The notes below the pieces were generated by a model that saw only the letters and a list, made by a program, of their open reading frames with translations, was not told the origin of the DNA and did not search any database. Below are positions 44,781-54,225 of a stretch of 64,000 nucleotides of DNA, piece by piece. Every line of letters starts with the position of its first letter. The stretch's first letter is position 1. The stretch covers positions 372,001 to 436,000 of the forward strand of contig NZ_UGSI01000002.1 in NCBI RefSeq assembly GCF_900454495.1, in the 5' to 3' direction. The DNA comes from Paenibacillus macerans. Its GTDB lineage: Bacteria; Bacillota; Bacilli; Paenibacillales; Paenibacillaceae. The position numbers were made by a program, and so were the translations under genes.

Positions 44781-45827
44781 TCATCCTTGCCCGGTCTTAA
44801 TCTCGGGGTTGGCGTCCATGATCGCTTCCGCCGTCTGCATTAGCCGGGGCAGATAGCGCAGCCCCTCCCCGGCGCGGGCGAGAAGGTCGGCGGAGCTATA
44901 TATGCCGAGGTCGGCAAGCATTTCGTTGAAGCCGGGGAGCGATTTTTTGTGCAGGGCCGGAGCGTCGGCGGCCAAAATTTTGAGGCAGCGGGCAAAGGTA
45001 GCGACGATCCAGAACACCGCCTCCTGATGGCGGCCGCCCCGGATCAGCTCGCGGCTGCCGTCGATCGCGGCCGGGCGCGCCGCGGCGGTGATGTCGCTGC
45101 TGAAGAAGAACGGCGTACGGGCATGCGCAGCGGCCGCGTCGAAAGTCCGGGCCAGCGCGTCCAGATGGGATTCCGCCTGCTGCGGCCCGAGCTGAGTGCA
45201 GCCGAGCAGCCGCAGCAGCTCGGGGTATCTGGCGCTGAGCCCGTAGTCGGCCAGCGCCTGCCGGGCGGCGAGATAACGCAGCCGTACGGTAGGATTGCGC
45301 AGCGCGGCCGTAAGCAGGACATGGGTCATGATCCCGGTCGGAAACAGCCACGCGGTCACCTGGTCGTGCCATGGTGCGGAAGGGTCGATGCCGCGAAGTC
45401 CACGCTCTATGCGTTCCCGGGCGTTTTCGCAGCGGCGGCGTACCCATGGCCGTTCGGCGACACGGGGGGCCACTTCCGTCTGCAGCTTACGCAATCGTCC
45501 CGCCGGATCAGCGATGATCGTATCCGTCCGGAAGCTTGCGGCGAGATGATAATCCGTCAAGGCATTTTCGGCGGAGGCCAGTTGGCTCCAGGGCAGGTAT
45601 GTTACCTCCAGGAGCGCTTTCTCGAAGAGAAATTTTCCCGGCTTGAGCGGTGGTTCGGTTTGAGCGGTCACAACGATAACATCGATGTCGGAACTTGGGG
45701 ACATGGGCGCGTCATCCGGCAGACCAACCGTTGAACCGCTAAAATAGGCTCCCAGAAAATCCGCTTTCCGGGCTGCATGCTCCGCCACCCATCTGGCGGC
45801 TGCCGTTCGTGCGGACCCTACATTCAT
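44781..45827 (-). CDS. Nucleotidyltransferase-fold protein
   Basis: 348 residues. The N-terminal Pol-beta-type core is visible: YFSGSTVGLPDDAP...SSDIDVIVV (the GS motif and D-x-D metal pair). A helical domain of about 230 residues follows. Relatives include aminoglycoside nucleotidyltransferase-like proteins, but no substrate can be assigned. ATG 45827 has GGAGG 9 bp upstream; ATG 45833 is too close to it. Confidence 0.75.
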   Translation of the reverse strand: MNVGSARTAAARWVAEHAARKADFLGAYFSGSTVGLPDDAPMSPSSDIDVIVVTAQTEPPLKPGKFLFEKALLEVTYLPWSQLASAENALTDYHLAASFRTDTIIADPAGRLRKLQTEVAPRVAERPWVRRRCENARERIERGLRGIDPSAPWHDQVTAWLFPTGIMTHVLLTAALRNPTVRLRYLAARQALADYGLSARYPELLRLLGCTQLGPQQAESHLDALARTFDAAAAHARTPFFFSSDITAAARPAAIDGSRELIRGGRHQEAVFWIVATFARCLKILAADAPALHKKSLPGFNEMLADLGIYSSADLLARAGEGLRYLPRLMQTAEAIMDANPEIKTGQG

Positions 45828-45953
45828 GAGCATCTTCCTCCATTTTTATGCAACATCGATATTTCGATCATAGTCGAAGCGAATCCGTGCTACAATCACA
45901 ATCGGTACACCGCGGTAAGAAAACTCAGTCTGCCCGAGCCCCTCTAAATAAAT

Positions 45954-46130
45954 GACTTTTATGTCCTTATTTTCCGGAGGTGAGCATGTCCATTCCCATT
46001 AGGGGACTTTTATGTTCTTATTTTCCAATAAACAGGGTGAAAAGCGCCATTTCCCTGCAGTTTGAGAAAATAACGACATAATTTCCCTCTATTACTCTTG
46101 AAGTGGGTGATCTCGCCGAATTAACGCCAT
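45954..46130. repeat. Quartet element, motif GACTTTTATG
   Basis: Direct copies start at 45954 and 46005 (GACTTTTATGTCCTTATT and GACTTTTATGTTCTTATT); inverted-side copies begin TAACGACAT (46071) and TAACGCCAT (46122). Spacing 51, 66 and 51 bp. Related to the element at 40786. Confidence 0.75.
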
Positions 46131-46265
46131 TTCTGGTCCTTAGTTTCCGCCTGAGCACTAGCGTTTGCGTTAACTCTTGCACAAGACAACTTGCAGCCCT
46201 GATGTTTTCTGGATTTCCCGCCAAAACTCAAGTTTTCGAGCCGATTCTATCGCCCGCCGGAAATC

Positions 46266-46448
46266 TAACGGTTGCAGCAGCTGCTATTTTACGAAAATGG
46301 ACCTTTTCTTAATTCTAACGGTTGCCATCGCCGTTATTTGCCTGAATCTAAGTTAAATTAGCCGGGTTTAAGCAAAATAAGCGCCATGGCAACCGTTACA
46401 ATTTTAAATCAGCGTTTTTTGAACAAATAGCGGTTGTGGCAACCGTTA
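46266..46448. repeat. Quartet element, motif TAACGGTTG
   Basis: Direct copies start at 46266 and 46316; inverted copies CAACCGTTA start at 46390 and 46440. Spacing 50, 74 and 50 bp; all motifs perfect. It lies 72 bp before the EamA transporter gene. Confidence 0.9.
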
Positions 46449-46519
46449 GAACATGCAGCTCAACTTACTATAGATAAAAATACTTTAGCGCAAACGCTGA
46501 AAGAAAGAAGGGATTGGGA

Positions 46520-47419
46520 GTGGCGCGTCCGCTTTATTTTGCATTGATTCTATTAAGCCTGATATGGGGAGGTTCCTTTTTCTTCATCAAAATTTTGCTG
46601 CCGGACTACGGCCCATGGGCGATCGCCTTCCTGCGGTCGGCCTTCGGGCTGGCAACGATCTCCGCGGTGATGCTGATCCTGCGCAAGCCGTTTGGCTTCC
46701 GCAGCATTCCCTGGCCGCCGATGGCCGTCATGGCGCTGGTGAATACCGCGATTCCCTGGGCGTTTATCGGCTTCAGCGAAACGCGGCTGACGAGCGGCAT
46801 GGCCTCGGTGTTAAATGCCACGACGCCGCTGTGGACGCTGGCCGTAGGGGTGTTGTTCTTCCGCGCCGCCGCGGGCCGGAGGCAGTGGCTGGGGATGGGC
46901 ATCGCCTTCATCGGAATCATCGTCCTGCTCGGCGTAAGTCCTACTTCGATCGTTTCGGTCGACGGGCTCGGCTTCGCCTGCATGCTGGCGGCCACCCTAT
47001 GTTATGCGATCGGCTCGCACTTGTCCAAGAAGCTCTCCGAAGGATTGTCGATGTATCAGGTGACGTTCGGCACACTGCTGTGCGCCATGCTCGGCAGCGG
47101 CGTCATGGCCGCGGCGACCGAAGGCGTCTCTCTGGCGCCGCTGGCTTCGCCCGCCACGCTGGGCGCGGTCATCGGTCTGGGCGTATTCGGCTCGGGCTTG
47201 GCTTATATTCTTTTCTATTTCATGGTGCAAAAAGGCAGCGCGCAGTTCGCCACGACGGTCACTTATCTTGTGCCCGCCAGCGCGATTATCTGGGGCTTCG
47301 CGCTGCTGCACGAGGCGGTCGGCTGGCGTCTCTTGGCCGGGCTTGTGTTTATTCTCGGCGGTGTCTACCTCGCCAACAAAAAAGGGGCGCGGTCAACCCG
47401 CATGTCAAAGGCGGCCTGA
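46520..47419 (+). CDS. EamA-family (DMT) transporter
   Basis: 299 residues, ten hydrophobic helices in two EamA repeats: LILLSLIWGGSFFFIKILLP starts the first and GLGFACMLAATLCYAIGSHLSKK the second. It probably exports a metabolite. GTG 46520 is 7 bp after AAGAAGGG; the TTG at 46514 is too close. The 195 bp after the stop hold no gene. Confidence 0.85.
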   Translation: MARPLYFALILLSLIWGGSFFFIKILLPDYGPWAIAFLRSAFGLATISAVMLILRKPFGFRSIPWPPMAVMALVNTAIPWAFIGFSETRLTSGMASVLNATTPLWTLAVGVLFFRAAAGRRQWLGMGIAFIGIIVLLGVSPTSIVSVDGLGFACMLAATLCYAIGSHLSKKLSEGLSMYQVTFGTLLCAMLGSGVMAAATEGVSLAPLASPATLGAVIGLGVFGSGLAYILFYFMVQKGSAQFATTVTYLVPASAIIWGFALLHEAVGWRLLAGLVFILGGVYLANKKGARSTRMSKAA

Positions 47420-47614
47420 CCGATTGGCCTCCTGCCCGGCCTCCAGGCCGCCTGCCCGCGGACTTATCGCCTTCATAGGCGATCCGCGAGGCGGTGCTGA
47501 TAATGGGCGCTGCCCGGCGGGAGATAGGTAGGGTATCCGGACCCCATCCGACTCACTCCTTCTCGCAGGATCACTGGCATCGCCATACGTTATGCGCTTT
47601 CCGGCGGAATATGC

Positions 47615-49153
47615 CTATCCTCTGGAGAATTCGAACCATTCCTCGCCAAACGCCGGCCGCTGTTCGCGAACATGCCGCCATTCGTTCGTTCGCGGTTCAT
47701 AGATGTAGTCTTGTTTCCACTCCTTGATATTCTCCGTGACCGCCCGGACCGCGGCGCCGATAAATGCGGCTTCCCGGTGCGTCATTATCGGATGAAGGGA
47801 CACGCGGACCCAACCGGGCTTCCGCGATAAATCGCCGGCGGCGATCAGGCCGGCGATTTGCCGGGACGAAGCGCGGTCTATGCCCAGCAAATAATGGCCG
47901 TACGTCCCCGCGCAGGAGCAGCCGCCCCGGACCTGAATGCCGAAGCGGTCGTTCAGCAGCTTCACCATCAGGTTGTAGTGAACGGATTCCGTGACAAAGG
48001 ACACGATCCCAAGCCGGTTCCGGCCGGGTCCGCCGAGAATGTGCAGCCCCGGAACGGATTCGAGCTGCCGCAGCAGCACCTCCGTCAGCTCCCGCTCGCG
48101 GGGCAGCATGCGTTCGGTCCCCATCCGCTCCTTTAGCTTCAGGCATAACGCCGCGCGCACCGCCTGCATCACTCCCGGCGTGCCGCCGTCCTCCCGCGTT
48201 TCGGGGTCGGGCCAATACTGGTACTCTCCCCAAGGATTGGTCCAGGAGACCGTACCGCCCCCGGGATGATCGGGGACCGGCTCGGCGCCCAGCTTCGCAT
48301 TCATGACCAGTACGCCGCTTGTGCCCGGGCCGCCGAGCAATTTGTGGGGGGAGAACAGAACGGCGTCGAGCCGGTCCTCCGGGGCTCCCGGCGGATGCAT
48401 ATCGATGCGTACATAAGGAGCGCTGGCGGAGAAATCGACCACGCTGATTCCGCCGTGCTCGTGCATGATCCGCGACAGTCGGTGATAGGGCGTTTCAAAG
48501 CCCGTCACATTGGAGCAAGCGGTAAACGCCCCCACCTTGACCTTCCGCTCGCGGTACCGGTGGAGCAGCCGCTCCAGGTGCTCCGGGTTAACGCGCCCGT
48601 CGGCCCCTGGGGGAATGCAGACCACTTCGCCGATCGTTTCCCCCCAGGAAATATGGTTGGAGTGGTGCTCCATATGCGTGACGAAGATGACCGGGCGGTC
48701 CCGCTCGGCCATCGTGGACAAGGCCGCCGCCCGCCAGCGCCGCGGCATTTTCAGTCCCAGCAAACGCTGCAGCTTGTTCACCGCGCCGGTCATCCCGGTC
48801 CCGGCAAGCAGGAGCATATCGTCCGGTCCGGCGTTGACGTGGCGCTTGATGATGCGCTTCGCCTCCTCGTAAGCGGCGGTCATCGCCGTGCCGGTCAGAT
48901 TGGAATGCGTATGCGGATTTCCCGCGAACGGGCCCAACTCCTCGGCCAGTTTCGCTTCGATCGGCCGGTACAGACGGCCGCTGGCCGCCCAATCGGCGTA
49001 GAGCAGCCTTTGCCTTCCGTACGGAGAAATAAAGCTCTGGCGATAACCGATCGTATTTTCCCGATAAAAATGGAACTCATTTTCCTCCGCGATGTTGCGC
49101 CGCCCGTTCAACCCGTGTTCGTGCGCGGCGGTACCGATTTTGGCCTGCAGCAT
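47615..49153 (-). CDS. Class V aminotransferase (cysteine desulfurase-like)
   Basis: 512 residues. PLP-binding Lys in FSPHKLLGGPGTSGVLV, Asp-x-Ser in VVDFSASAPYV, substrate loop THMEHHSNHISW, and Cys residues in QVRGGCSCAGTYGHYLLG where cysteine desulfurases carry the catalytic Cys region. The protein is about 100 residues longer than NifS/SufS, with an extra C-terminal part. The neighbouring DsrE-like gene supports a sulfur role. Confidence 0.85.
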   Translation of the reverse strand: MLQAKIGTAAHEHGLNGRRNIAEENEFHFYRENTIGYRQSFISPYGRQRLLYADWAASGRLYRPIEAKLAEELGPFAGNPHTHSNLTGTAMTAAYEEAKRIIKRHVNAGPDDMLLLAGTGMTGAVNKLQRLLGLKMPRRWRAAALSTMAERDRPVIFVTHMEHHSNHISWGETIGEVVCIPPGADGRVNPEHLERLLHRYRERKVKVGAFTACSNVTGFETPYHRLSRIMHEHGGISVVDFSASAPYVRIDMHPPGAPEDRLDAVLFSPHKLLGGPGTSGVLVMNAKLGAEPVPDHPGGGTVSWTNPWGEYQYWPDPETREDGGTPGVMQAVRAALCLKLKERMGTERMLPRERELTEVLLRQLESVPGLHILGGPGRNRLGIVSFVTESVHYNLMVKLLNDRFGIQVRGGCSCAGTYGHYLLGIDRASSRQIAGLIAAGDLSRKPGWVRVSLHPIMTHREAAFIGAAVRAVTENIKEWKQDYIYEPRTNEWRHVREQRPAFGEEWFEFSRG

Positions 49154-49286
49154 GCCGTGTCTCCCCTTTAGGCTTCTTTTAAGATCGGTTTAGGTTACGT
49201 ACATTCGCCCAAAGGGGTTAAGCGGAAGTTAGAATTGTCGGGAAATTGTAATAATTTGGATAAGTTATCCACCTTGCTTCATGCCT

Positions 49287-49766
49287 TTAGATAAACAACT
49301 GGATATCGGATTCCAGCGCATCGCGCAGATAGGTCTGAGCATCGATGATCTCCAGTTCGGGAATGAACTCCTCCGGTTTGAGGCCCATAATTTCCACGGA
49401 GAGCTTGCAGCCGTAGAATTTGATGTTCTTTTTTCGCGCGCCTTTCAAAAAATGAATCAGCTTCGGCGCCTCGTTGTCTTCGATCATCTCCGTCAGCATC
49501 CGTTTGCCGAGCCCGCTGAAATTCATCCTGGACAACGGCAGTTCCTCCGGACCTTTGGGCGTCATCCAGGTCATCAGTTTTTCGTACAGCGTTTTGTCCT
49601 CGAGGGTCATTTTGTCGGGATCGCGCACGAGAAACAGCCCCCAGAAGGCGAAGAACATCGTCACCTCCACCTCGATATCCCGCGCGGCATTCGCCAGGAT
49701 CAGTCCGGCCATCGCTTTGTCGTATTCACCGCTGAACATCAGCAGGTTCATTCTTTTTTGTCCCAT
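49287..49766 (-). CDS. DsrE/DsrF-like protein (TusD-type fold)
   Basis: 159 residues: MNLLMFSGEYDKAMAGLILANAA is the first strand-helix of the DsrE fold, MFFAFWGLFLVRDP follows, and FYGCKLSVEIMGLKPEEFI holds the conserved Cys used for sulfur transfer. It lies 133 bp upstream of the aminotransferase on the same strand, so the two may form a sulfur-mobilising pair. Confidence 0.8.
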   Translation of the reverse strand: MGQKRMNLLMFSGEYDKAMAGLILANAARDIEVEVTMFFAFWGLFLVRDPDKMTLEDKTLYEKLMTWMTPKGPEELPLSRMNFSGLGKRMLTEMIEDNEAPKLIHFLKGARKKNIKFYGCKLSVEIMGLKPEEFIPELEIIDAQTYLRDALESDIQLFI

Positions 49767-49819
49767 CGTTTCCAGCCTCCATCACAAGATGACTCTAGTA
49801 TGTTGTTGGTAGCGGCCGG

Positions 49820-50427
49820 TTATGCCGAATTCATGAATTGGCCATACATGGGAATTCCTTTATTGCAATTTGGGATTGACTGAGGTGGGATGATGGATTG
49901 GTCCAGGGACATGCCTGGTTTGAGCCCGAAAATACGCTCCAGATCGCCGACGGTAACGGGGCGGGCAGACTCCGTCAGTTCGTATCCGATCTGCCCGTTG
50001 GGTTCCAGAGTGGCCGTTTTTACGTCGGCGATGTTGGATACGCCGATCTGCCTTAACCTCACCTCCAACTGGTCCCGCTTATGCGCAGCTTGCGCATGTT
50101 GTTCGGCACCACTTGTCCGTTTTCGATCATGGTGATGGAACGGCCGCTGAGCAAGCCTTCGAACCAGTTCCATTTCAACTGCAAGTATTCGACGACAATC
50201 AGCCAGAAGATAAATACCGACGCGGAAGCGAGTGCTTTCCACAGCGGATCGAAGGCTACCGGTTGCACGACCATCGTCCCGATCGAAATGATGATTACGG
50301 TGGTTGCGGCGGTCGATTGGGCGATCGACTTTCTGCCGGCAATCCGCAGCAGTGTGATCCCGGCCAGGACGAGGACCGAAGATTCCCATACCCAAGACCA
50401 GTTCATCAGCAGTTCCTCCTTATCCAA
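49820..50427 (-). pseudogene. DUF421 (YetF-like) membrane protein, frameshifted
   Basis: The N-terminal part (50427 down, MNWSWVWESSVLVLAGITLL, three helices, PNNMRKLRIS) and the C-terminal part (DQLEVRLRQIGVSNIADVKT...LGLKPGMSLD-like tail) lie in two frames that meet near 50070-50080. Losing one base in AGCGTGGACCAG-like sequence explains it. Restored, the protein would be a normal DUF421 protein of about 200 residues. True decay or sequence error cannot be told apart here. Confidence 0.8.
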
Positions 50428-50587
50428 TCCAAGAATTCATGGTTAAGTTGGATTTTTTTGCTTAATTTTATACAGAAAGCAACCCGTCCCTCGTCAGCTC
50501 GGCCGAACATAAACAAATCGAGGTAAGCGGTTAACCAATCGGTTGCTATTTTGCCGGCATTCTATACAATAGAACTTGAACCTTATA

Positions 50588-50612
50588 GTGCGGGTTCAAA
50601 AAGTCGGCTTTT
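50588..50612. repeat. Short hairpin with GGTTCAAAAAG ends
   Basis: GGTTCAAAAAG-TCGG-CTTTTTGACC, 37 bp before the LacI-type start. The arms match the ends of the 2924-3035 element. Confidence 0.65.
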
Positions 50613-50648
50613 TGACCTACCTCTTAATAGAAATGTTGTGGTGAAAAG

Positions 50649-51659
50649 ATGGTATCGATCAAAGATGTGGCCAAGCGGGCCAATGTGTCGATTTCGGCGG
50701 TGTCCAAGACGTTGAACGGTTATTCCGACGTCAGCGAGTCGACAAGGCAAAAGGTGATGAAGGCCGCGCAGGAATTGAACTATTTCCCGAATATGCTGGC
50801 CAAAAATTTGAAGCACAAAGTGACGAAAACGATCGCGCTGATCATTTCCAACTTTGAGCAGGCCAACGGCAAAGACGGCGTAATGTTCCAGATTATGAGC
50901 GGGGTTTATGCGGCCGCCCAGCATTACCAGTATGAAGTCGTCATCTATACGCGGAGTTTGTCCGAGCAGCAGGACAAATCCTACTGGCAGTTTTGCCAGG
51001 AAAACAAAATCGCCGGGGTGGTCATTTCCGGCCTGCGCACCAGCGACCCTTATTTCGAAGAATTGGTGAACAGCGAACTGCCAAGCGTTGTCGTCGATGC
51101 GAATATCGTCGGCCCGCATTCGGGTTCCGTGGCCACGGACAACCTCAGCGCCGCCAGGGAGGCGGTAAAATACTTAATCGGCAAAGGCCACCGGGAGATC
51201 GGCCTGATTAACGGGCATCCTTTTGCCGCGGTTAGCGTGGATCGTCTCGAGGGGTACCGCCAAGCTTTGGAAGAAGCGGGTTTGCCGTATCGTCCCGAAC
51301 GCGTGATCGACGCGAATTTTAACGAGGAGGAAGCCTATGAAGCCGCGGACGGCTATCTGCGGGACAATCCCGGAATCACCGCCGTTTTTGCGGTCAGCGA
51401 TTTGATGGCGATCGGATTTATGACCCGCTGCCGGGAACTGGGCATAGCCATTCCTGATCAGCTCTCGATCATGGGATTTGACGATATCGTACTGTCCAGC
51501 TATACGACGCCCAGATTATCGACCGTCAAACAGGACTTTACCAAGATCGGTTATTCCGCCTTTGAACAGGTGGTTAACATGCTGGAAAAGCAAACAGCCG
51601 GCTATCATAAAATTCTTCCGTTCGAAATTGTTGACAGAGAGACGATTAAGGTGCAATAA
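50649..51659 (+). CDS. LacI-family regulator of the alpha-glucoside locus
   Basis: 336 residues. The N-terminal HTH and hinge are MVSIKDVAKRANVSISAVSK, TLNGYSDVSESTRQKVMKAA and LNYFPNMLAKNL. A periplasmic-binding-protein-like ligand domain follows (VSDLMAIGFMTRCRELGIAIPD, SIMGFDDIVLSSYTTP). Three CGAAAACG-type palindromes follow directly and are probable operators. By position it controls the GH65/ABC genes. Confidence 0.9.
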   Translation: MVSIKDVAKRANVSISAVSKTLNGYSDVSESTRQKVMKAAQELNYFPNMLAKNLKHKVTKTIALIISNFEQANGKDGVMFQIMSGVYAAAQHYQYEVVIYTRSLSEQQDKSYWQFCQENKIAGVVISGLRTSDPYFEELVNSELPSVVVDANIVGPHSGSVATDNLSAAREAVKYLIGKGHREIGLINGHPFAAVSVDRLEGYRQALEEAGLPYRPERVIDANFNEEEAYEAADGYLRDNPGITAVFAVSDLMAIGFMTRCRELGIAIPDQLSIMGFDDIVLSSYTTPRLSTVKQDFTKIGYSAFEQVVNMLEKQTAGYHKILPFEIVDRETIKVQ

Positions 51660-51663
51660 TTGA

Positions 51664-51681
51664 TTCGAAAACGTTTTCGAA
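51664..51681. promoter_or_regulatory. LacI-type operator 1
   Basis: TTCGAAAACGTTTTCGAA is a perfect 18-bp palindrome with the central CG typical of LacI-family operators. Confidence 0.75.
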
Positions 51682-51706
51682 TAAGTAATGTCTTTTTTAT
51701 TTTGTT

Positions 51707-51760
51707 GCAATCGAAATCGTTTTCGATTTTTTTCATCGTTTCGAAAACGATTTCGATTGC
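51707..51760. promoter_or_regulatory. LacI-type operators 2 and 3 in a 19-bp inverted repeat
   Basis: GCAATCGAAATCGTTTTCG (51707-51725) is repeated exactly in inverted form at 51742-51760. Each arm contains the half-sites CGAAA-T-CGTTTTCG, so two regulator dimers could bind. The RNA would also form a strong hairpin just before the GH65 start. Confidence 0.7.
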
Positions 51761-51782
51761 GCTTTCAAAAAAAGAAAGTGAT

Positions 51783-54152
51783 ATGGAGTGGATGACTGCA
51801 ATGCTAAACTACAATCCGGCAAGTACGGAAGAACTGCGAAACTGGACGTTCTCCGAGACCGAATTTGATCCGCTGGCCCTCGGCAAGTGCGAGGCCGTAA
51901 TGTCGCTTGGGAATGGCTACATGGGGCTGCGTTCGGCGACGGAAGAACCCTACATCGGGGAAAAAAGAAATTTGTTCGTCAACGGCACGTTCAACAAGTT
52001 CGCTGAGTTCGAAGTGAGCGAATTGCCGAATGCGGCCGACCTGACCAAACTCGACATCCGGATCGACGGCACGCGCTTGTCGCTGCAGCTCGGAATGGTG
52101 ACCGAGTATGAACGCAGGCTCAATCTGCGGGATGCGGAGCTGGTTCGCAGCCTCGTATGGGAGCACCAGGGCAAAAAAATCGCCTTCACGTTCCGGCGGT
52201 TCGTCTCGTTGGCCCATCTGCATCAGATCGGCATGCAGGTGGAAATCCGTTTGCTGCAAGGAGGCGCGCGCCTCTCGATCAACTCGGGCATCGACGGCCA
52301 GGCCGGCAACAGCGGCAGCCAGCATTTTCATGAAGGCGAGAAGCGGATTTACGACAAAACGTATTTGGAGCTCATTCAGACGACAACGGAGTCGAAAATC
52401 GACTTTGTGCTTGGGGCGGCCCACCGCTTGGAGGTTAACGGCAGCCAGGCCGATATCGCCCCGAGAATGGACATCGACCGCCGCAAGGTAGCCGTCACCT
52501 ATTCGCTTGACCTGGCGGAAGGGGACGCGCTCGTGTTTGAAAAGCTGGCCGCCGTTTACACCAGCCGCGACCGCGAGTTCGCCGAAGGCGCGATGCTGGG
52601 CGCGCTCCGCGAGACGGCGCTGAACGAACTGAAGGAGATGCACCGCGCCGGATACGATGAGCTGTTCCGCCGTCACCGGGAAGCCTGGGCCGATGTCTGG
52701 AACCGGTACGACCTGTCGATTCAATCGGCCCATGATTTCGATCAGTTGGCCGTCCGCTTCGCGGTCTACCATCTGGTCGCCATGACGCCCGCCCATGACC
52801 GCCGCATGGGGATCGGCGCCAAAGGCTTAAGCGGGGAAGGCTACAAAGGCCACTCCTTCTGGGATACGGAAATTTTTATTTTGCCGTTCTATATTTATTC
52901 GAATCCGGAGGTTGCCCGCTCGCTGCTGGAATACCGTTACCTGGGGCTGGAAGGAGCGCGGGCCAAGGCGCGCGACAACGGTTACGAAGGGGCGATGTAT
53001 CCTTGGGAAGCGGCCTGGCCGAGCGACGGCGAAGTGACTCCCGTTTGGGGAGCGGTGGACGTGGTTACCGGCGAGCAGACCAAAATCTGGTCCGGGTTTA
53101 TCGAGCAGCACATTACCTCCGACATTGCGTACGCGGTCTGGCATTATTACCAGGCGACCGGAGACCGGGATTTCATGCGCTGCTGCGGGTACGAGATCAT
53201 CTTCGATACGGCCAAATTCTGGGCCAGCCGGCTGGAATGGAACGAGGACCGGGGCCGCTACGAAATCAACGGAGTTGTCGGGCCCGACGAATACAAAGAA
53301 CATGTCGACAATAACGCGTTCACCAACTATATGGCCCACTTTAATCTGGAGCTGGCCATGGAGTACTATAACGTGCTGCTGGAAGAAGACAAGGAGCTGT
53401 TCGCCGAGCTGAACGCGAAGCTTGGCCTGGAGCAGGCCGTGTCCGATTGGGCGGCCAAGGCTCCGCGCATTTATTTGCCTAAGCCGAACGAAACGGGGAT
53501 CATCCCGCAGGATGATACGTATTTGCAGAAACAGATTATCGACCTCACCCCATACAAACAGCAAGAGAGGGTCGGCGGTATTTTCGACGATTACAATCTC
53601 GACCAGGTGGGAGAAATGCAGGTATCCAAACAGGCGGACATCATGATGCTGTTTTTCCTGTTGGAAAACCGGTTTTCCCCGGAAGTGAAAAAAGCCAACT
53701 ACGATTACTACGAAGAAAAAACGCTGCACGATTCCTCGTTGTCCTTGTCGACGCATTGCATTCTGGCCAACGATCTCGGGGATCGCAGCCTGGCTTACCG
53801 GCTGTTCCGGCGGGCCGCCGAAATCGATCTCGGCCCTTATATGCATTCGTCCGACGCGGGCATTCACTCGGCCTCGCTGGGCGGAATTTGGGAGTCCGTA
53901 GTTATGGGCTTTGCCGGTGTGCGGATGCTGGGCGGAGAGTTGCATGTGAACCCCAGACTGCCGGAGGCGTGGGAGACACTATCTTTCCCGCTGTATTGGC
54001 GGGGCGAGCGCCTGCGGTTTACGCTGGACCGCCAGCGCCTCCATATCCAAGCGAAGGACGCGGAAGCGGAAGTTTCGCTGATCGTACACGGACAACGCGT
54101 ACAGTTCAGCGGAGAGCTGCACTACGATTACGAGTTGATCAAGCAATCTTAA
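51783..54152 (+). CDS. GH65 glycoside phosphorylase (maltose/kojibiose/trehalose phosphorylase-type)
   Basis: About 790 residues. The N-terminal beta sandwich (GNGYMGLRSATEEPYIGEKR) is followed by the (alpha/alpha)6 barrel with the general acid Glu in NGVVGPDEYKEHVDNNAFTN (about residue 500) and the phosphate-binding LHDSSLSLSTHCILA (about 648). KGHSFWDTEIFILP and KQADIMMLFF are also family hallmarks. It splits an alpha-glucobiose with phosphate to beta-glucose-1-phosphate plus glucose; the encoded beta-phosphoglucomutase fits. Linkage specificity unknown. The start could also be ATG 51801. Confidence 0.9.
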   Translation: MEWMTAMLNYNPASTEELRNWTFSETEFDPLALGKCEAVMSLGNGYMGLRSATEEPYIGEKRNLFVNGTFNKFAEFEVSELPNAADLTKLDIRIDGTRLSLQLGMVTEYERRLNLRDAELVRSLVWEHQGKKIAFTFRRFVSLAHLHQIGMQVEIRLLQGGARLSINSGIDGQAGNSGSQHFHEGEKRIYDKTYLELIQTTTESKIDFVLGAAHRLEVNGSQADIAPRMDIDRRKVAVTYSLDLAEGDALVFEKLAAVYTSRDREFAEGAMLGALRETALNELKEMHRAGYDELFRRHREAWADVWNRYDLSIQSAHDFDQLAVRFAVYHLVAMTPAHDRRMGIGAKGLSGEGYKGHSFWDTEIFILPFYIYSNPEVARSLLEYRYLGLEGARAKARDNGYEGAMYPWEAAWPSDGEVTPVWGAVDVVTGEQTKIWSGFIEQHITSDIAYAVWHYYQATGDRDFMRCCGYEIIFDTAKFWASRLEWNEDRGRYEINGVVGPDEYKEHVDNNAFTNYMAHFNLELAMEYYNVLLEEDKELFAELNAKLGLEQAVSDWAAKAPRIYLPKPNETGIIPQDDTYLQKQIIDLTPYKQQERVGGIFDDYNLDQVGEMQVSKQADIMMLFFLLENRFSPEVKKANYDYYEEKTLHDSSLSLSTHCILANDLGDRSLAYRLFRRAAEIDLGPYMHSSDAGIHSASLGGIWESVVMGFAGVRMLGGELHVNPRLPEAWETLSFPLYWRGERLRFTLDRQRLHIQAKDAEAEVSLIVHGQRVQFSGELHYDYELIKQS

Positions 54153-54225
54153 CGGACTGCAGCTCCGGTATTTCGGCAGAATCAACGGTTTTTGATTACA
54201 GGCTAATTAAGGGAGGTCATTAAAA

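Noticed and set aside
48266..49171. 301-codon plus-strand frame opposite the aminotransferase
   Set aside because: Antisense to a gene with clear PLP motifs.
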